64,000 nt of DNA from Escallonia rubra (Eukaryota > Streptophyta > Magnoliopsida > Escalloniales > Escalloniaceae). The notes under the pieces are model-generated. The model was not told the DNA's origin and did not search any database. It saw only the letters and a program-made list of their open reading frames with translations. Each line of letters opens with the position of its first letter. Within the stretch, counting starts at the first letter, position 1. The position numbers were made by a program, and so were the translations under genes. Below are positions 47,341 to 57,487 of the stretch, one piece after another. The DNA is taken from contig JAVXUO010003220.1 of assembly GCA_033065855.1 (NCBI GenBank), forward strand, positions 62,001 through 126,000. The letters are read 5' to 3'.

Positions 47341-47800
47341 CTTTTTGCCCACAAAGTACCCATTTCGGATTAGAGTGTAATTAAAAAGCAATGTATTTTT
47401 TACTTATTTTCTTCCTCGAAATACCCGTGTGGTATTAGAGTGTTATTAAAAATTAATAGTGTTTTTGACTTCTCATAAGATAAGCTACTTTCCTAGAAAA
47501 CCCTTATTGAAACTCCCCCCCCCCACCCCCTCCACCCACACACACAAAATATGCCCTTTTGGGAATGTAGTGTAATTTAAAAATAAAGGTATTTTTGCTT
47601 TTTGCAGGATATCAAGCTTCTTTCTCTAAAGTACATTTTTGGATAATATGCCTTTATTAGAGTTAAAGATTGTTTCAACTTTCACTAAAGAACAAAGAAA
47701 AAAAACCAAAAAATACCCATTTTGCATTAGAGTATGATTAAAAAATAAGGTTATTTTTTGACTACTCATAGGAGATCAAACATTTTTCCTAAATTACGTT
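47340..47800. repeat. Degenerate tandem repeat, about four units of 110-150 bp
   Basis: Four blocks share TACCCNTTTNGNATTAGAGTGTNATTAAAAA followed by a T-rich part, starting near 47350, 47420, 47545 and 47705. Spacing is irregular. AT-rich, non-coding. Confidence 0.5.
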
Positions 47801-48350
47801 ATTGCAATATATGTTTTTGTCATAGTTGAGGGTTAATTTTTTTTTTTTACTAAAGAACAAAAGAAAATATATCCCATAAAAACCTATAAAAAACTACTAT
47901 TGCACTACTTTTTGAAAATTGTTACCGAAAAAACCTATGAAAATCTACATCCATTCACGTTAAAATTAAATTATGCTATAGCTACTACATCTTCTTTATC
48001 AATTTTGATTAAAGAAAACAACTTGCATATGACAGAGTTTTTTGTAGCCTTTGAACTATTGTGCATGTATATACATTTCAATGTATATTTATTGGTATAT
48101 TGAAATTATCGAAAAACTGAATTTTCTTTTCTAGGTCTTGAATACATATATATTAACTGGTTATATCGTAATGCATATTTAATCATGACTTTTAAGAATC
48201 ATTAGATTATATCATTATGCTCCTAATTATAATTTGCATTCTCAATAAATAAATAATCCTAAGTTCGTAGTAGAGTTATTGGGATATCCTTATTTGCGTG
48301 GTAAGATGTTCATCTCATGGTTATTATCTTTGTATGTTTACTGTAGTCCG

Positions 48351-48352
<2 letters not shown>

Positions 48353-48414
<62 letters not shown>
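48353..48414. repeat. (TA)n microsatellite, left flank of the family D element
   Basis: About 30 TA units with one ATCTAT interruption abut the terminus GGGAGCTG directly. Confidence 0.95.
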
Positions 48415-48416
<2 letters not shown>

Positions 48417-50122
48417 GAGCTGATCCGTTGAGAGCGTGGGCAAAATAGGAGATCTTGCAAGCGCGATCTGACTGTCCATCCTGAAAGATGGACGGCCCAG
48501 ATCGCGCCTTTTTCGAATACTGTCAGTCGTTCGCGACACTATGTCGTGGACGGTATTTTTTACCTTTTTGCCCTCTGACCCGTCCGCTACATTGTATCGC
48601 GGACGGTCCAATTTTTTTTTTTTTACGTTTTTTTTAAGTTCGTCCGCTATATAATGTAGCGGACACTTTTTTTACAATAATACCCTCATGTTCCGTCCGC
48701 TACATTATATAGCGGACGAGTAGACAGAACATTAAATTGTCTCCAACTCCGTCCGCTACATAATGTAGCGGACAGGAGAGATGCACTTCTTATTCTCTCT
48801 GACATGTCTTCTGACCTCATCTCCCCCTCATTTCTTCTTCTTTTTCTTCTCTCTCTCTCTCTCCATCCTCCTTGCAGAGCAACGACAACAGCCGACAACA
48901 CGGCCGAGCTCGACTACAGCGTCGCCGCAGCAAAGGCCTTCGCCTCCTCCCCGAGCTCCGACCACCACAACCAACGCTCCCACGAAGACGCGCCCAGATC
49001 ATCACCAACGGCTTTTCCCAGAAAAACTCCATCCTCCTTAAGCTATTATCTTTGTACATATCTTCTGATCACCTCCACCATCGCTATCAATGGTTGCGCG
49101 AAGGTGGGACAGCTGCGAGAGGGAGAGCAGGTGCAGGCGAGGGTTTTGGCGAATGGTTTTTCTCCAACGTGTTTGTTCAGACGAATCTGGTCAATTTGTA
49201 CACAGTTGGTGGAGGGAAGGCTTGTTGGCAAATTAAACTTGGTGTTGTATTGTTGAATAAGTCAACAATTGTGGGCTGCCAACTCAATTACACCTTCTTT
49301 CTTCTTTGCTTCATTGTGAAGAAATCAAAATGAGAAGAACCCAGCTGGAGAAGTGGTCTCCACCGCCTCTCAGCTGTTTCTTAGCTGTTTGGACTTCATG
49401 CAGCTTCTAGCTATCTTGGATAGCTTGACACCGCCTCTCCATTTCTATATAAAGAGACATGGTCTCACTTATTTGTAATGTGTGTAGAAACTTGAATGAA
49501 AAGCTCCTACGAGCTGAGTTAGAGAACTGTGTAAGAGCAAAAAGAAACGAGAGAGAGAGAGAGAAGGAGAGAGAAACAACTTAGAAAATTGAAGAGAAAG
49601 GAAAGAGAAAGAGAAAGAGAAAGAGAGTCAGAAAGGTGACAGAAAAATGATTGACAAAATGAGAGAGAAAGAGAAAAGAAGGTAACAATATCTGGTACTT
49701 TTTCCATCCGCTACATAATGTAGCGGATGGAAAATAGATAGAGAAATGGAAAAAAGGCACTGCCTACGCATCCGCTAAATAATGTAGCGGACGATAGCTG
49801 AAGGGTATAATTTCAAAAAATAGTCCTCTACATAATATAGCGGACGTACTTTAATAAAAGTAAAAAACCGAGACGTCCGCTACATTGTATAGCGGATGCC
49901 TTTTTTGCTGTCGCGTGTCAGAACTTGAATGTTGTCCGGGAAATAGTGTAGCGGACGGGGCAGAGGGGCAAAATGGTAAAAAAAACCCGTCCGCCATACT
50001 GTATGGCGGACGACTGACAGCTTTCGAAAAAGGCGCGATCTGGCCCGTCCATCTTTCGGGATGGACGGTCAGATCGCGCTTGCAAGATCTCCTATTTTGC
50101 CCACGCTCTCAACGGATCAGCT

Positions 50123-50125
<3 letters not shown>
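48415..50125. mobile_element. Microsatellite-nested TIR element, family D large copy (1.71 kb)
   Basis: Terminal inverted repeats begin GGGAGCTGATCCGTTGAGAG and match perfectly for about 57 bp, then with mismatches to over 120 bp. The element lies inside a (TA)n tract. Internal to the ends are repeated palindromes of about 23 bp of the form GTCCGCTACAT-AATGTAGCGGAC: five or more at 48585-48775 and again at 49709-50010. The centre holds fragments of a PPR gene and, at about 49250-49520, an LTR-like promoter segment (TATATAAAG near 49447). No transposase is encoded. Rice Micron elements are known to occupy (TA)n tracts, and this may be an analogous group; superfamily not assigned. Confidence 0.85.
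48870..49225 (+). pseudogene. Captured PPR (pentatricopeptide repeat) gene fragments
   Basis: Typical PPR-PLS motifs are read in alternating frames. AQIITNGFSQKNSILLKLLS then LYISSDHLHH is at about 48985-49080, GCAKVGQLREGEQVQARVLA at about 49093-49155, and SNVFVQTNLVNLYTVGGG at about 49165-49217. PPR proteins bind organellar RNA. These short frame-shifted pieces lie between the palindrome arrays of a TIR element and are cargo, not a functional gene. Confidence 0.65.

Positions 50126-50190
<65 letters not shown>
50126..50190. repeat. (TA)n microsatellite between the two family D elements
   Basis: About 32 uninterrupted TA units directly abut both elements. Confidence 0.95.
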
Positions 50191-50192
<2 letters not shown>

Positions 50193-50626
50193 GAGATGAT
50201 TCGTTGAGAACGTTAGCAAAATAGGAGAAGTTACAAGCGCGATCTGACCGTCCATCCCGAAATATGGACGGCCCAGATCGCGTCTTTTCGAAAACTGTCA
50301 GTCGTCCGCCATACAGTATCGCGGACAGTATTTTTACCTTTTTGCCCTTCCGCGCCTGTCCGTTACACTGTATGGCGGAGGACATTAAAGTCCTTATGAG
50401 AGACAGCAAAAAGACGTCCGCGATACTGTGTAGCGGACGTCCCTAGGCTGACATAGCGGACAGGCGCGGAGGGGCAAAAAGGTAAAAATACTGTCCGCGA
50501 TACTGTATGGCGGACGACTGACAGTTTTCGAAAAAGACGCGATCTGGGCCGTCCATCTTTCGGGATGGACGGTCAGATCGCGCTTGCAACTTCTCCTATT
50601 TTGCTAACGCTCTCAACGGATCAGCT

Positions 50627-50628
<2 letters not shown>
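50191..50628. mobile_element. Microsatellite-nested TIR element, family D small copy (438 bp)
   Basis: Inverted ends GGGAGATGATTCGTTGAGAA and the inverted GGAGCTGATCCGTTGAGAG match the large copy, and both flanks are (TA)n. It retains four of the 23-bp GTCCGC...GCGGAC palindromes and no cargo. This suggests a MITE derivative, or the basic unit into which cargo is captured. Confidence 0.85.

Positions 50629-50680
<52 letters not shown>
50629..50680. repeat. (TA)n microsatellite, right flank of the family D small copy
   Basis: About 26 TA units directly after the right terminus. Confidence 0.95.
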
Positions 50681-50682
<2 letters not shown>

Positions 50683-50758
50683 TTTTTGAGTTTTAGAGCT
50701 GTATAAAGTTAAAGGTATTATTTTGACTTTCTTTCATTACAATACCTTCTTTGAAATC

Positions 50759-51442
50759 TAGGGGTGCAACTTGGGCGGGCTGGATGGGTCCAAGGATTAG
50801 ACCATGACTGGCCCGCTCTCCAAACATCGTGCCCATGTCCAGCCCAACCCATTTACGGGCCAAATAATATGAGTCCACACCATCCTATCAAAATTTTGGT
50901 GGACACGGGCTGGACGCGAGTTATTCACGGGTTGTCCATAGTTACAGATTACTTTTTTAATTTTTTTTTTGAAACATATCATTGGCCGTCTAACTCTACA
51001 GTTTAGTCATGATAATGAAAAAAAGTACATTAAAAATCTCAAAATGAACTTAAATATAAGCGCGGAGACAAATATTTGGGACAAAATGAGAGAGAAAAGG
51101 ACAAAAGTCTCTAATCCTATAATAAGAAATAAATTAAGAAAAGTAAAGTCTTCAAAGATCTCTAAACATGAATGAAAGGTGGGAACCTCGCTCAACCTGG
51201 TTCAGAAAAATAAAACAAGAATATAAGCATACATTTGGCTTTGAGACTTTGACTTTGTCGAAGTGGGAGCTGAGAGTTCAGAAAGTACAAAAAAGAAATA
51301 ATATTTTATTATGTTAAGAGTTTGAAGGTCGAGATTTGTAAACTTGTAGACTTATGTGATCCACAGTTTTTCATAATTATGACTAAAAGAAACAAAATAA
51401 ATATATTGTAACATGAATATATATATATATATATATATATAT
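50759..51442 (+). mobile_element. hAT-like family B copy, truncated on the right at a (TA)n tract
   Basis: The sequence starts TAGGGGTGCAACTTGGGCGG and follows the copy at 26972 collinearly (CCATGTCCAGCCC, then the AAATGAACTTAAATATAAGC and GTCTTCAAAGATCTCTAAAC blocks) up to an AT-rich/(TA)n tract at 51420-51442. The right half, including the right inverted end present at 27660-27843, is absent. No 8-bp duplication can therefore be tested. Confidence 0.75.
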
Positions 51443-54400
51443 AGTTTGCTAAAATTAAGGATACCTTTTGACTTTTAATTAAACATTTCCATAAAAAACT
51501 ATTTAACTTATATACATATTAAGAAGTTTCAACCTTTTTGGTACATATATACTTGCAGACAACTGAGTTACATAAGATTGATAGACAAACATTTTACATT
51601 GAATCAAGTTACTCTGATCTTGAGATTGTATGGATAAGCTCTATTTGTGTCTTATTAACGTATATAAACAAGGATTTTTTTTAATAGTTAAATACATAAG
51701 AAGCTGGCATGGACTTAACAAACTAATTTAGAATTTACAGGTGTAATAACTTACTCAAGTGCATAAACTTAATGACATAATAGCACACGTTCACCTTCAT
51801 AATAAATGAACACCGGAAACACAAAATATTCACAAGCTTAAATCTCAAAAGAGCAATGCTTACGTAATCATTGAAAGAATTATCTTAGGATTTCCTTTTT
51901 CACTCTTTTATGTCTTTGAAACTTATCAAAAAGTCCAATTAATTTGTTAATCAATTGCAACGTCTTTGACTAAATTTAAAAAATTTGTCGCTAAAGATCT
52001 TAAAGGTTCACTAATACATCTTTTAGAGACCAAAGAATATAAAGTTAACCAAAACGGATGTGAGTCAAGCCCAGTATTATCCAAGGCGCCAGAGCACCAA
52101 AGGGGCGAAAACTCCTGGAGCCTTTTCAAAGTGAGACACAAAATGCAAATAAAAAAAAATATATATTCTTCTTCCTTTTCCTTTTTCTTTCTACACAACA
52201 AACCGTTACACTACTTAAAATTGAAACTAAGCGCCCACAAATTGGAACTAAAAATTGAAATCATCACAAATTAAAGCTGTTTATTATGAAAATTCAGTTT
52301 TACCATTACTAATACCAGCAAAACCCTTTTAATAACTGAAATTACCTTAAAACTGAAAATTCATTCCTTTTCTTTTTCTCCTCTCCTTGGCAGCAAACTA
52401 TATCACATGTGAATATAACGATAGCAATAATTTTTCTTTGTTTTGGTCGCTTTTGTTCAATAGCAAACCATCACAAGTGAATATTACTCCAACCATCATA
52501 TTAGTTCTTCTCTATTTTGATTACCTTTCACCAAGATGACAATAACTTCTTTCATAACAATAGTGATAAAGGAAAAAGATAGAGATGGGTTCAGCTCAAC
52601 GACTTTAGATGAATATAAAAAATGGATATGTGAATAAAGGAAAAAAGATAGAGATGGTGTCGGCAGGTACAGTACTCGAAACTGCTACTGGATTGAAACG
52701 ATGGTCCATAGAGGAATAGATGTTCTTTTATGGGTTTTATGCGTGAGAGAGAAAGGGATAGATAGGAAAGAGAGAGAGAAAGACGAATATGGTGGTGGTC
52801 CAAGGAGTCGATAGCAGCTGCAGCAGAGTGGTGCGGAAGGTGGAGCAGCAAGCGACATCGATGGGAGCTGCAACAATAGCAAGGGGAATAGTGGTGATGG
52901 GTGCACGATGGGGGCAGTGAGAGTATGAGATGTATTTAGGTTCTAGGTTTGAAAGAAAGTAAAAAAGAAAAAAAAAGACGTTATACATGACGCCACAACG
53001 ACATTAATCAACAACTCAACTTCATGAGCCTTCATTGGCGTTTCTGCCGCCAACGTTTGCCTTTCGTCTGGGCCCTGGGCATGCAAGGCGCGTGCCTCCT
53101 TGAAGGCACTCCGCCTAGCCTCAGACGTGCCTTTGATATCACTGATCAAACCTCACCGTGTCTTTTTTGGGGAGCTAGAGGAAATGCATCTCAGGTATAT
53201 TAAGTAGTAGGTATGAGAGAATTAATGTGTATAAGTCTCTGCTCACCTTTCAAAATTCATGTGAAAAATTAACCCTAAATTTGCCTAGATTAAGATCGAC
53301 AGAACATGTACCTCAATTTCTGCTACGCCTTATGGAACCATTCTTAAGTTCATATATTATTATGTTCTTTTTTATCTTATATCTAAGATGGACTGGCTAC
53401 TACATCTACTAACTTTTATTGGTTGTTGAAAACTTAAATTTGTTGACATAGGACCATATTGACCTTTTAGATATGTTGGATTTAGTATTATAATAAAAAT
53501 GATATGTGCTAAAAGTAAAAATCTTGTGATAAAATTACATGCACAAGAGAATTGATAGCCTACTATGTATTACTGAGATTAACTGAGTCATGCTAGGTCA
53601 AAACAAGAAGAAGTGTTACGGTAACCATCTAGAGAGTTTTAAAGTACATTATAAACTGTTTAATAGAAAAAGAGAAAAATGAAGATAATGTACCAAAAGA
53701 AAATTTGAAAAGGCTATTTTGCCCTCCAACGACCATTACTACAAGAAACGAGATGGATAATAATTGATACTGAAAGTCCTAGAGGATGATATTTGAAATT
53801 TAGTGAATATGCTTGCTAGAAAAAATGACAAAACTTTAAAAGTGAAACGGTTGAAAAATTAGAGAAGATCTTTGAAAGTTAAAGTTACTATATTTGTTGC
53901 CTCAGTAATTGAGTTTTTTATGCGCCCTACTAGGTCACTTGAGTTTATACACAATTTGTTACGCATATAGTAATTCAACCTAATTTGCATCAAATCCTTT
54001 ACTTTTTACGATCCTTTCTGGATTACCAAGTTCGAACTTTTGTTAGTAACACTTAATTTTAATTCAAACTGCTTCTAAGTTTTAAACTTTTTTCTCACCC
54101 TTCATAAACTTTTATACAAGATATTGAACAATTCCAACATATACACTTCACATGACATTTTATGTGCGTCAAATTATCTTTAGAACACTATATTCACCTT
54201 TATTATTGCAATGCTAAACTATAAAATTTGGTGAGAATTTAATGTTTGTGGAAGATGTTTGAAACTAATTACATTGTTAGTGTACCTTGAGTAACAATAT
54301 GTAATATGAAATAATCAGGATTCTCTTTAGTGATAACTTGATGTGATAAAGAAATTTTGACATATATGTTGGTAATTGACATTAGCAATTTGCATTTGAA

Positions 54401-54894
54401 AGTAAGATCTTGTTTTCTGGAGTGAATTTTCCATGTTTTGAGTTTTTGATTAACAGTTCACAAATGATCTTAGTTATTATGAATTAATTAAAATAGTCAC
54501 ATTAGCTTAGTTTAATTGCCTGTATTTCTTACTTAGGTCTATAACATTTTTATTCGAATAAATATTTATCGTACAATGTGATACTTACTAGTCTTCACCA
54601 ATGCATTTCCCAATTCTCACTCTCAAATGAGATGCCAATTCCTGGTTCATATATTTTAACACAACGGTTGTGTCTCGAGTATAACTTGAGTGCTGGGAGA
54701 AGATTGGTTGCTAAAAATGATATTACACAAAAATTATTCTCTAGCAAACTGTGCTTTTAGTGGCAAATCCATGTCGTACTGCAAAAAATTACTTACAGAT
54801 ACAATTCAGAATTATCTAAATTCTGAATAAAAACTTTGTTTTGCAGTACGAAGCTGCTCCCTTGAAACCTAACAACGACAGTTGGCCAACATTA
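51443..54894. other. Intergenic region without a recognised gene
   Basis: AT-rich DNA. Positions 51960-52100 resemble the diverged repeat at 43920-44070. Positions 52600-52920 are purine-rich simple sequence. Positions 53026-53150 are a GC-rich patch of SINE- or MITE-like appearance with no clear ends. Positions 53737-53749 (TTACTACAAGAAA) weakly resemble a CACTA terminus. No coding signal was found. Confidence 0.45.
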
Positions 54895-55496
54895 TCAAGT
54901 CACCAGCCTAAAATTGAGTCTCCTCAGCCACACTGAGTGAAGCACCATGTGAATTACATCAAATGGCTGAGCGGGCCTGTTCACCTTAAAATGCCTCTGC
55001 AATCTCCTCACTCTCTTTTGCATCCTCAAGTACTTGCCATTTGGAATCCCTTGCAAGATTGTTTTGAGTTCCGCTATTTGTTCCACAGGAATGCGAATCG
55101 AGAACTGGGTCCAATCAAGAACATCACTGAATGGTAGTACATAGTGGTCACAGATTATTACCGGGACGCAACCTGCGTAAATTGCTTCTACCACCCTGGC
55201 ACTTGCTACTTCAAATCCACTAGGGCACAGGCAGAACTTGCTTTGGCCCATCAACTTGGTGTAGTTTTTGCCGTTTGGAAGGTACTCGTGGACTCGAACT
55301 TCGTAGTCCCTGCCTTTCCAATGCTCGAGCAATCTTTCCCGGATGTCTCCGTGGGCCCCACCGGCAAAGAAGGCAAGGATCGGGCGCTTGTTCGGGGTCT
55401 GACCGAGATTAGGGGGTGCAAGGCCCTCGGCCGGTCCATAAACCTCGGGCATCGATACATCCCTTCCAGGCCGAAATCCTTCAGAGGTGTTGGCAT

Positions 55497-55870
55497 TGTT
55501 GGAAAATAAACTTGATTTATGTTGTTTAGAGTGGTGATTAATGTGACATGTTAGTGGGTTATTAAGTTATGTCTTAGTGGGTGCATAAGTTACAAGTGCA
55601 TTATTGTTATGTGTTAGTGGAAGTAGTGGCTATTATATTGTTGAAATAGTGGGTTAGTGGTATATTTATTACATGTCTAGGAGTTACTTAGAAGTACTAT
55701 AAAAATGTGTAAGATGATGCAAGTGATAGGAGAGGAAGAACTATGAGATAAATTTTTTAAGGTATATTATGTGTTCTCTTCAAGTTCTCTCCATGTCCTC
55801 CTCATATAAGTGAGTGTATGAGTTTGAGTGCAACAAAGTATGAACTTGAGTGATCCATTTGTTTACAACA
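55497..55870 (+). repeat. 5' LTR of the family C element
   Basis: 374 bp, starts TGTTGGAAAATAAACTTG and ends TTTGTTTACAACA. A candidate TATA-like stretch ACTATAAAAATG lies at about 55696-55707. It pairs with the 3' LTR at 57115-57487. Confidence 0.95.
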
Positions 55871-55955
55871 AAGTGGTATCAGAGTCACAACGGTCCGAGT
55901 TGATGTTGTGGCGTTAATGTTTTAGTCACTACGGTTGTAGAAAAAAGTATCCGAA

Positions 55956-57107
55956 ATGGATATTTGCTGTGAGAAACTGTTGTTCTCAAATTATGTGAGA
56001 ATGCGGAGTGTCCTTTCGTTGTATCTCAAATCATGTGATTTGTGGGATGTGGTCAGTGAAGAACCACATGGTAGCTTGTCAAAAGGAGTTCGACAAAAGA
56101 AGGAAGAAAAGGCACTCCGAGTATTGCAGAAGGCCGTCCATACAGAGATATGGATGTGCATTGGAGATGTAAGATCTCCAAGTGATGTTTGGCAAATGAT
56201 CGAGGTCATTGCTTCCAACCGTAGACGTGACTTCTTACCCAAGGAGTATTGGGTACAAAACTGGGAAGAAGATGAGTTCACAAATGAAGATTGTGAACAT
56301 CTCAAGGAAGAAACTCTAATGCAGGATGAAAATGAGTTTCACACATCCGAAGCTAAAGAAATAGAGGAGACAAAGGCTGAACAAGAGTTTAAGGCTTTTA
56401 AAGCCAGTGAGAACGACAAGTTGACAAATGGAGAAGAGCCAGTTGAAAAGATAGAGGAGAGCGAGAACACAGATGGTGATGATAATGCTCAATATGAAGA
56501 GATGGAAGATGAGAGCATTGACAAAGATGTAAGAGTTCACGGAGGTCAAAACGTGAACAACTCAGGTATGACCTTTGATGTTTCTTTAAGAGAAGAAAAT
56601 GTGGTTGGGTCATGTCCACTATACAGCCTCTCAAATTTTGAAGAAGAGAGTAATGATTACTTTCTCATGGCTAAGAATGATGTGATAGTGCCACAAGAAT
56701 ATGCAGCTAAGGTTGATGTTTTGAAAACTTATTTCATTGAAAATCATCCTAGGGAGTTGTTTTTTATGACTAGGAAGGACAATGATTTTGTTGAAAGTCG
56801 AACGAGTTATTATCCTCAACTTGGCGTGGAGAATTTGTTGAGTGACACAGGTTGGGTAAACATGGAGATGTTTTTTGACCTAGAGGAGTTACTTGAAATG
56901 TCCAGAGAAAATGGTCAAGATCCAATATGCACACAAGTGACGAAGAAATGCAAGAGGTGCAACAAAAAGATGTGTCACATGCAATACACGTCAAAAGAAA
57001 TGGCGAAGAAGATTGTTGCTCTTGATGGAATTGGAGATGTATACCATATTGGCACTTATCAAGCCCCTCAATCAAGAAGAATAATTGAAGACACAAATCA
57101 AGTTTAA
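55956..57107 (+). CDS. Gag-like protein of a non-autonomous LTR retroelement, with an undescribed C-terminal region
   Basis: Intact 383-aa frame starting at MDICCEKLLFSNYVRMRSVL. Residues about 10-100 (LYLKSCDLWDVVSEEP; LRVLQKAVHTEIWMCIG; SPSDVWQMIE) fit the N-terminal Copia gag (DUF4219/UBN2) pattern. Residues about 100-190 are acidic and repeat Glu-rich segments (EENETDGDD-like). Residues about 220-383 form a distinct region (DYFLMAKNDVIVPQEYAAK; YPQLGVENLLSD; a Cys/His cluster KKCKRCNKKMCHM at about 328-340; DVYHIGTYQAPQSRR). That part matches no family I know and is shared with the degenerate copy at 40285-41272. It ends 7 nt before the 3' LTR. Its function is unknown; capsid formation is a guess from the N-terminal half. 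Confidence 0.75.
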   Translation: MDICCEKLLFSNYVRMRSVLSLYLKSCDLWDVVSEEPHGSLSKGVRQKKEEKALRVLQKAVHTEIWMCIGDVRSPSDVWQMIEVIASNRRRDFLPKEYWVQNWEEDEFTNEDCEHLKEETLMQDENEFHTSEAKEIEETKAEQEFKAFKASENDKLTNGEEPVEKIEESENTDGDDNAQYEEMEDESIDKDVRVHGGQNVNNSGMTFDVSLREENVVGSCPLYSLSNFEEESNDYFLMAKNDVIVPQEYAAKVDVLKTYFIENHPRELFFMTRKDNDFVESRTSYYPQLGVENLLSDTGWVNMEMFFDLEELLEMSRENGQDPICTQVTKKCKRCNKKMCHMQYTSKEMAKKIVALDGIGDVYHIGTYQAPQSRRIIEDTNQV

Positions 57108-57114
57108 AGGGGAG

Positions 57115-57487
57115 TGTTGGAAAATAAACTTGATTTAGTTTTTTAGAGTGGTGATTAATGTGACATGATAGTGGGTTATTAAGTTACGTCTTAGTGGGTG
57201 CATAAGTTACAAGTGCATTATTGTTATGTGTTAGTGGAAGTAGTGACTATTATATTGTTGAAATAGTGGGTAAGTGGTATATTTATTACATGTCTAGGAG
57301 TTACTTAGAAGTACTATAAAAATGTGTAAGATGATGCAAGGTAAAGAAGAGGAAGAACTATGAGATAAATTTTTTAAGGTATATTATGTGTTCTCTTCAA
57401 GTTCTCTCCATGTCCTCCTCATATAAGTGAGTGTATGAGTTTGAGTGCAACAAAGTGTGAGCTTGAGTGATCCATTTGTTTACAACA
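57115..57487 (+). repeat. 3' LTR of the family C element
   Basis: 373 bp, preceded by the purine tract AAAGGGGAG. It is nearly identical to the 5' LTR, with scattered substitutions and a short changed block near GATGCAAG. Confidence 0.95.

Larger units (their letters stand above)
55497..57487 (+). mobile_element. Complete gag-only LTR retroelement, family C (1.99 kb), in a GT47 exon
   Basis: The 5' LTR is 55497-55870 and the 3' LTR 57115-57487, both TGTTGG...ACAACA and differing at about a dozen positions. The target duplication is GGCAT (55492-55496 and 57488-57492). The primer-binding site TGGTATCAGAG (from 55874) is the initiator-Met tRNA type common in Copia elements, and the purine tract AAAGGGGAG ends at 57114. 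Between them is one long ORF and no protease, integrase, reverse transcriptase or RNase H, so it depends on a partner for mobility. Confidence 0.95.

Noticed and set aside
49885..50409. Frames ending in long Tyr-Ile repeats
   Set aside because: They are translations of (TA)n microsatellite and transposon termini.
53737..53749. TTACTACAAGAAA as a second CACTA terminus pairing with 44267
   Set aside because: It is in the same orientation as the 44267 end, not inverted, and lacks the leading CACTA; it cannot form an element with it.
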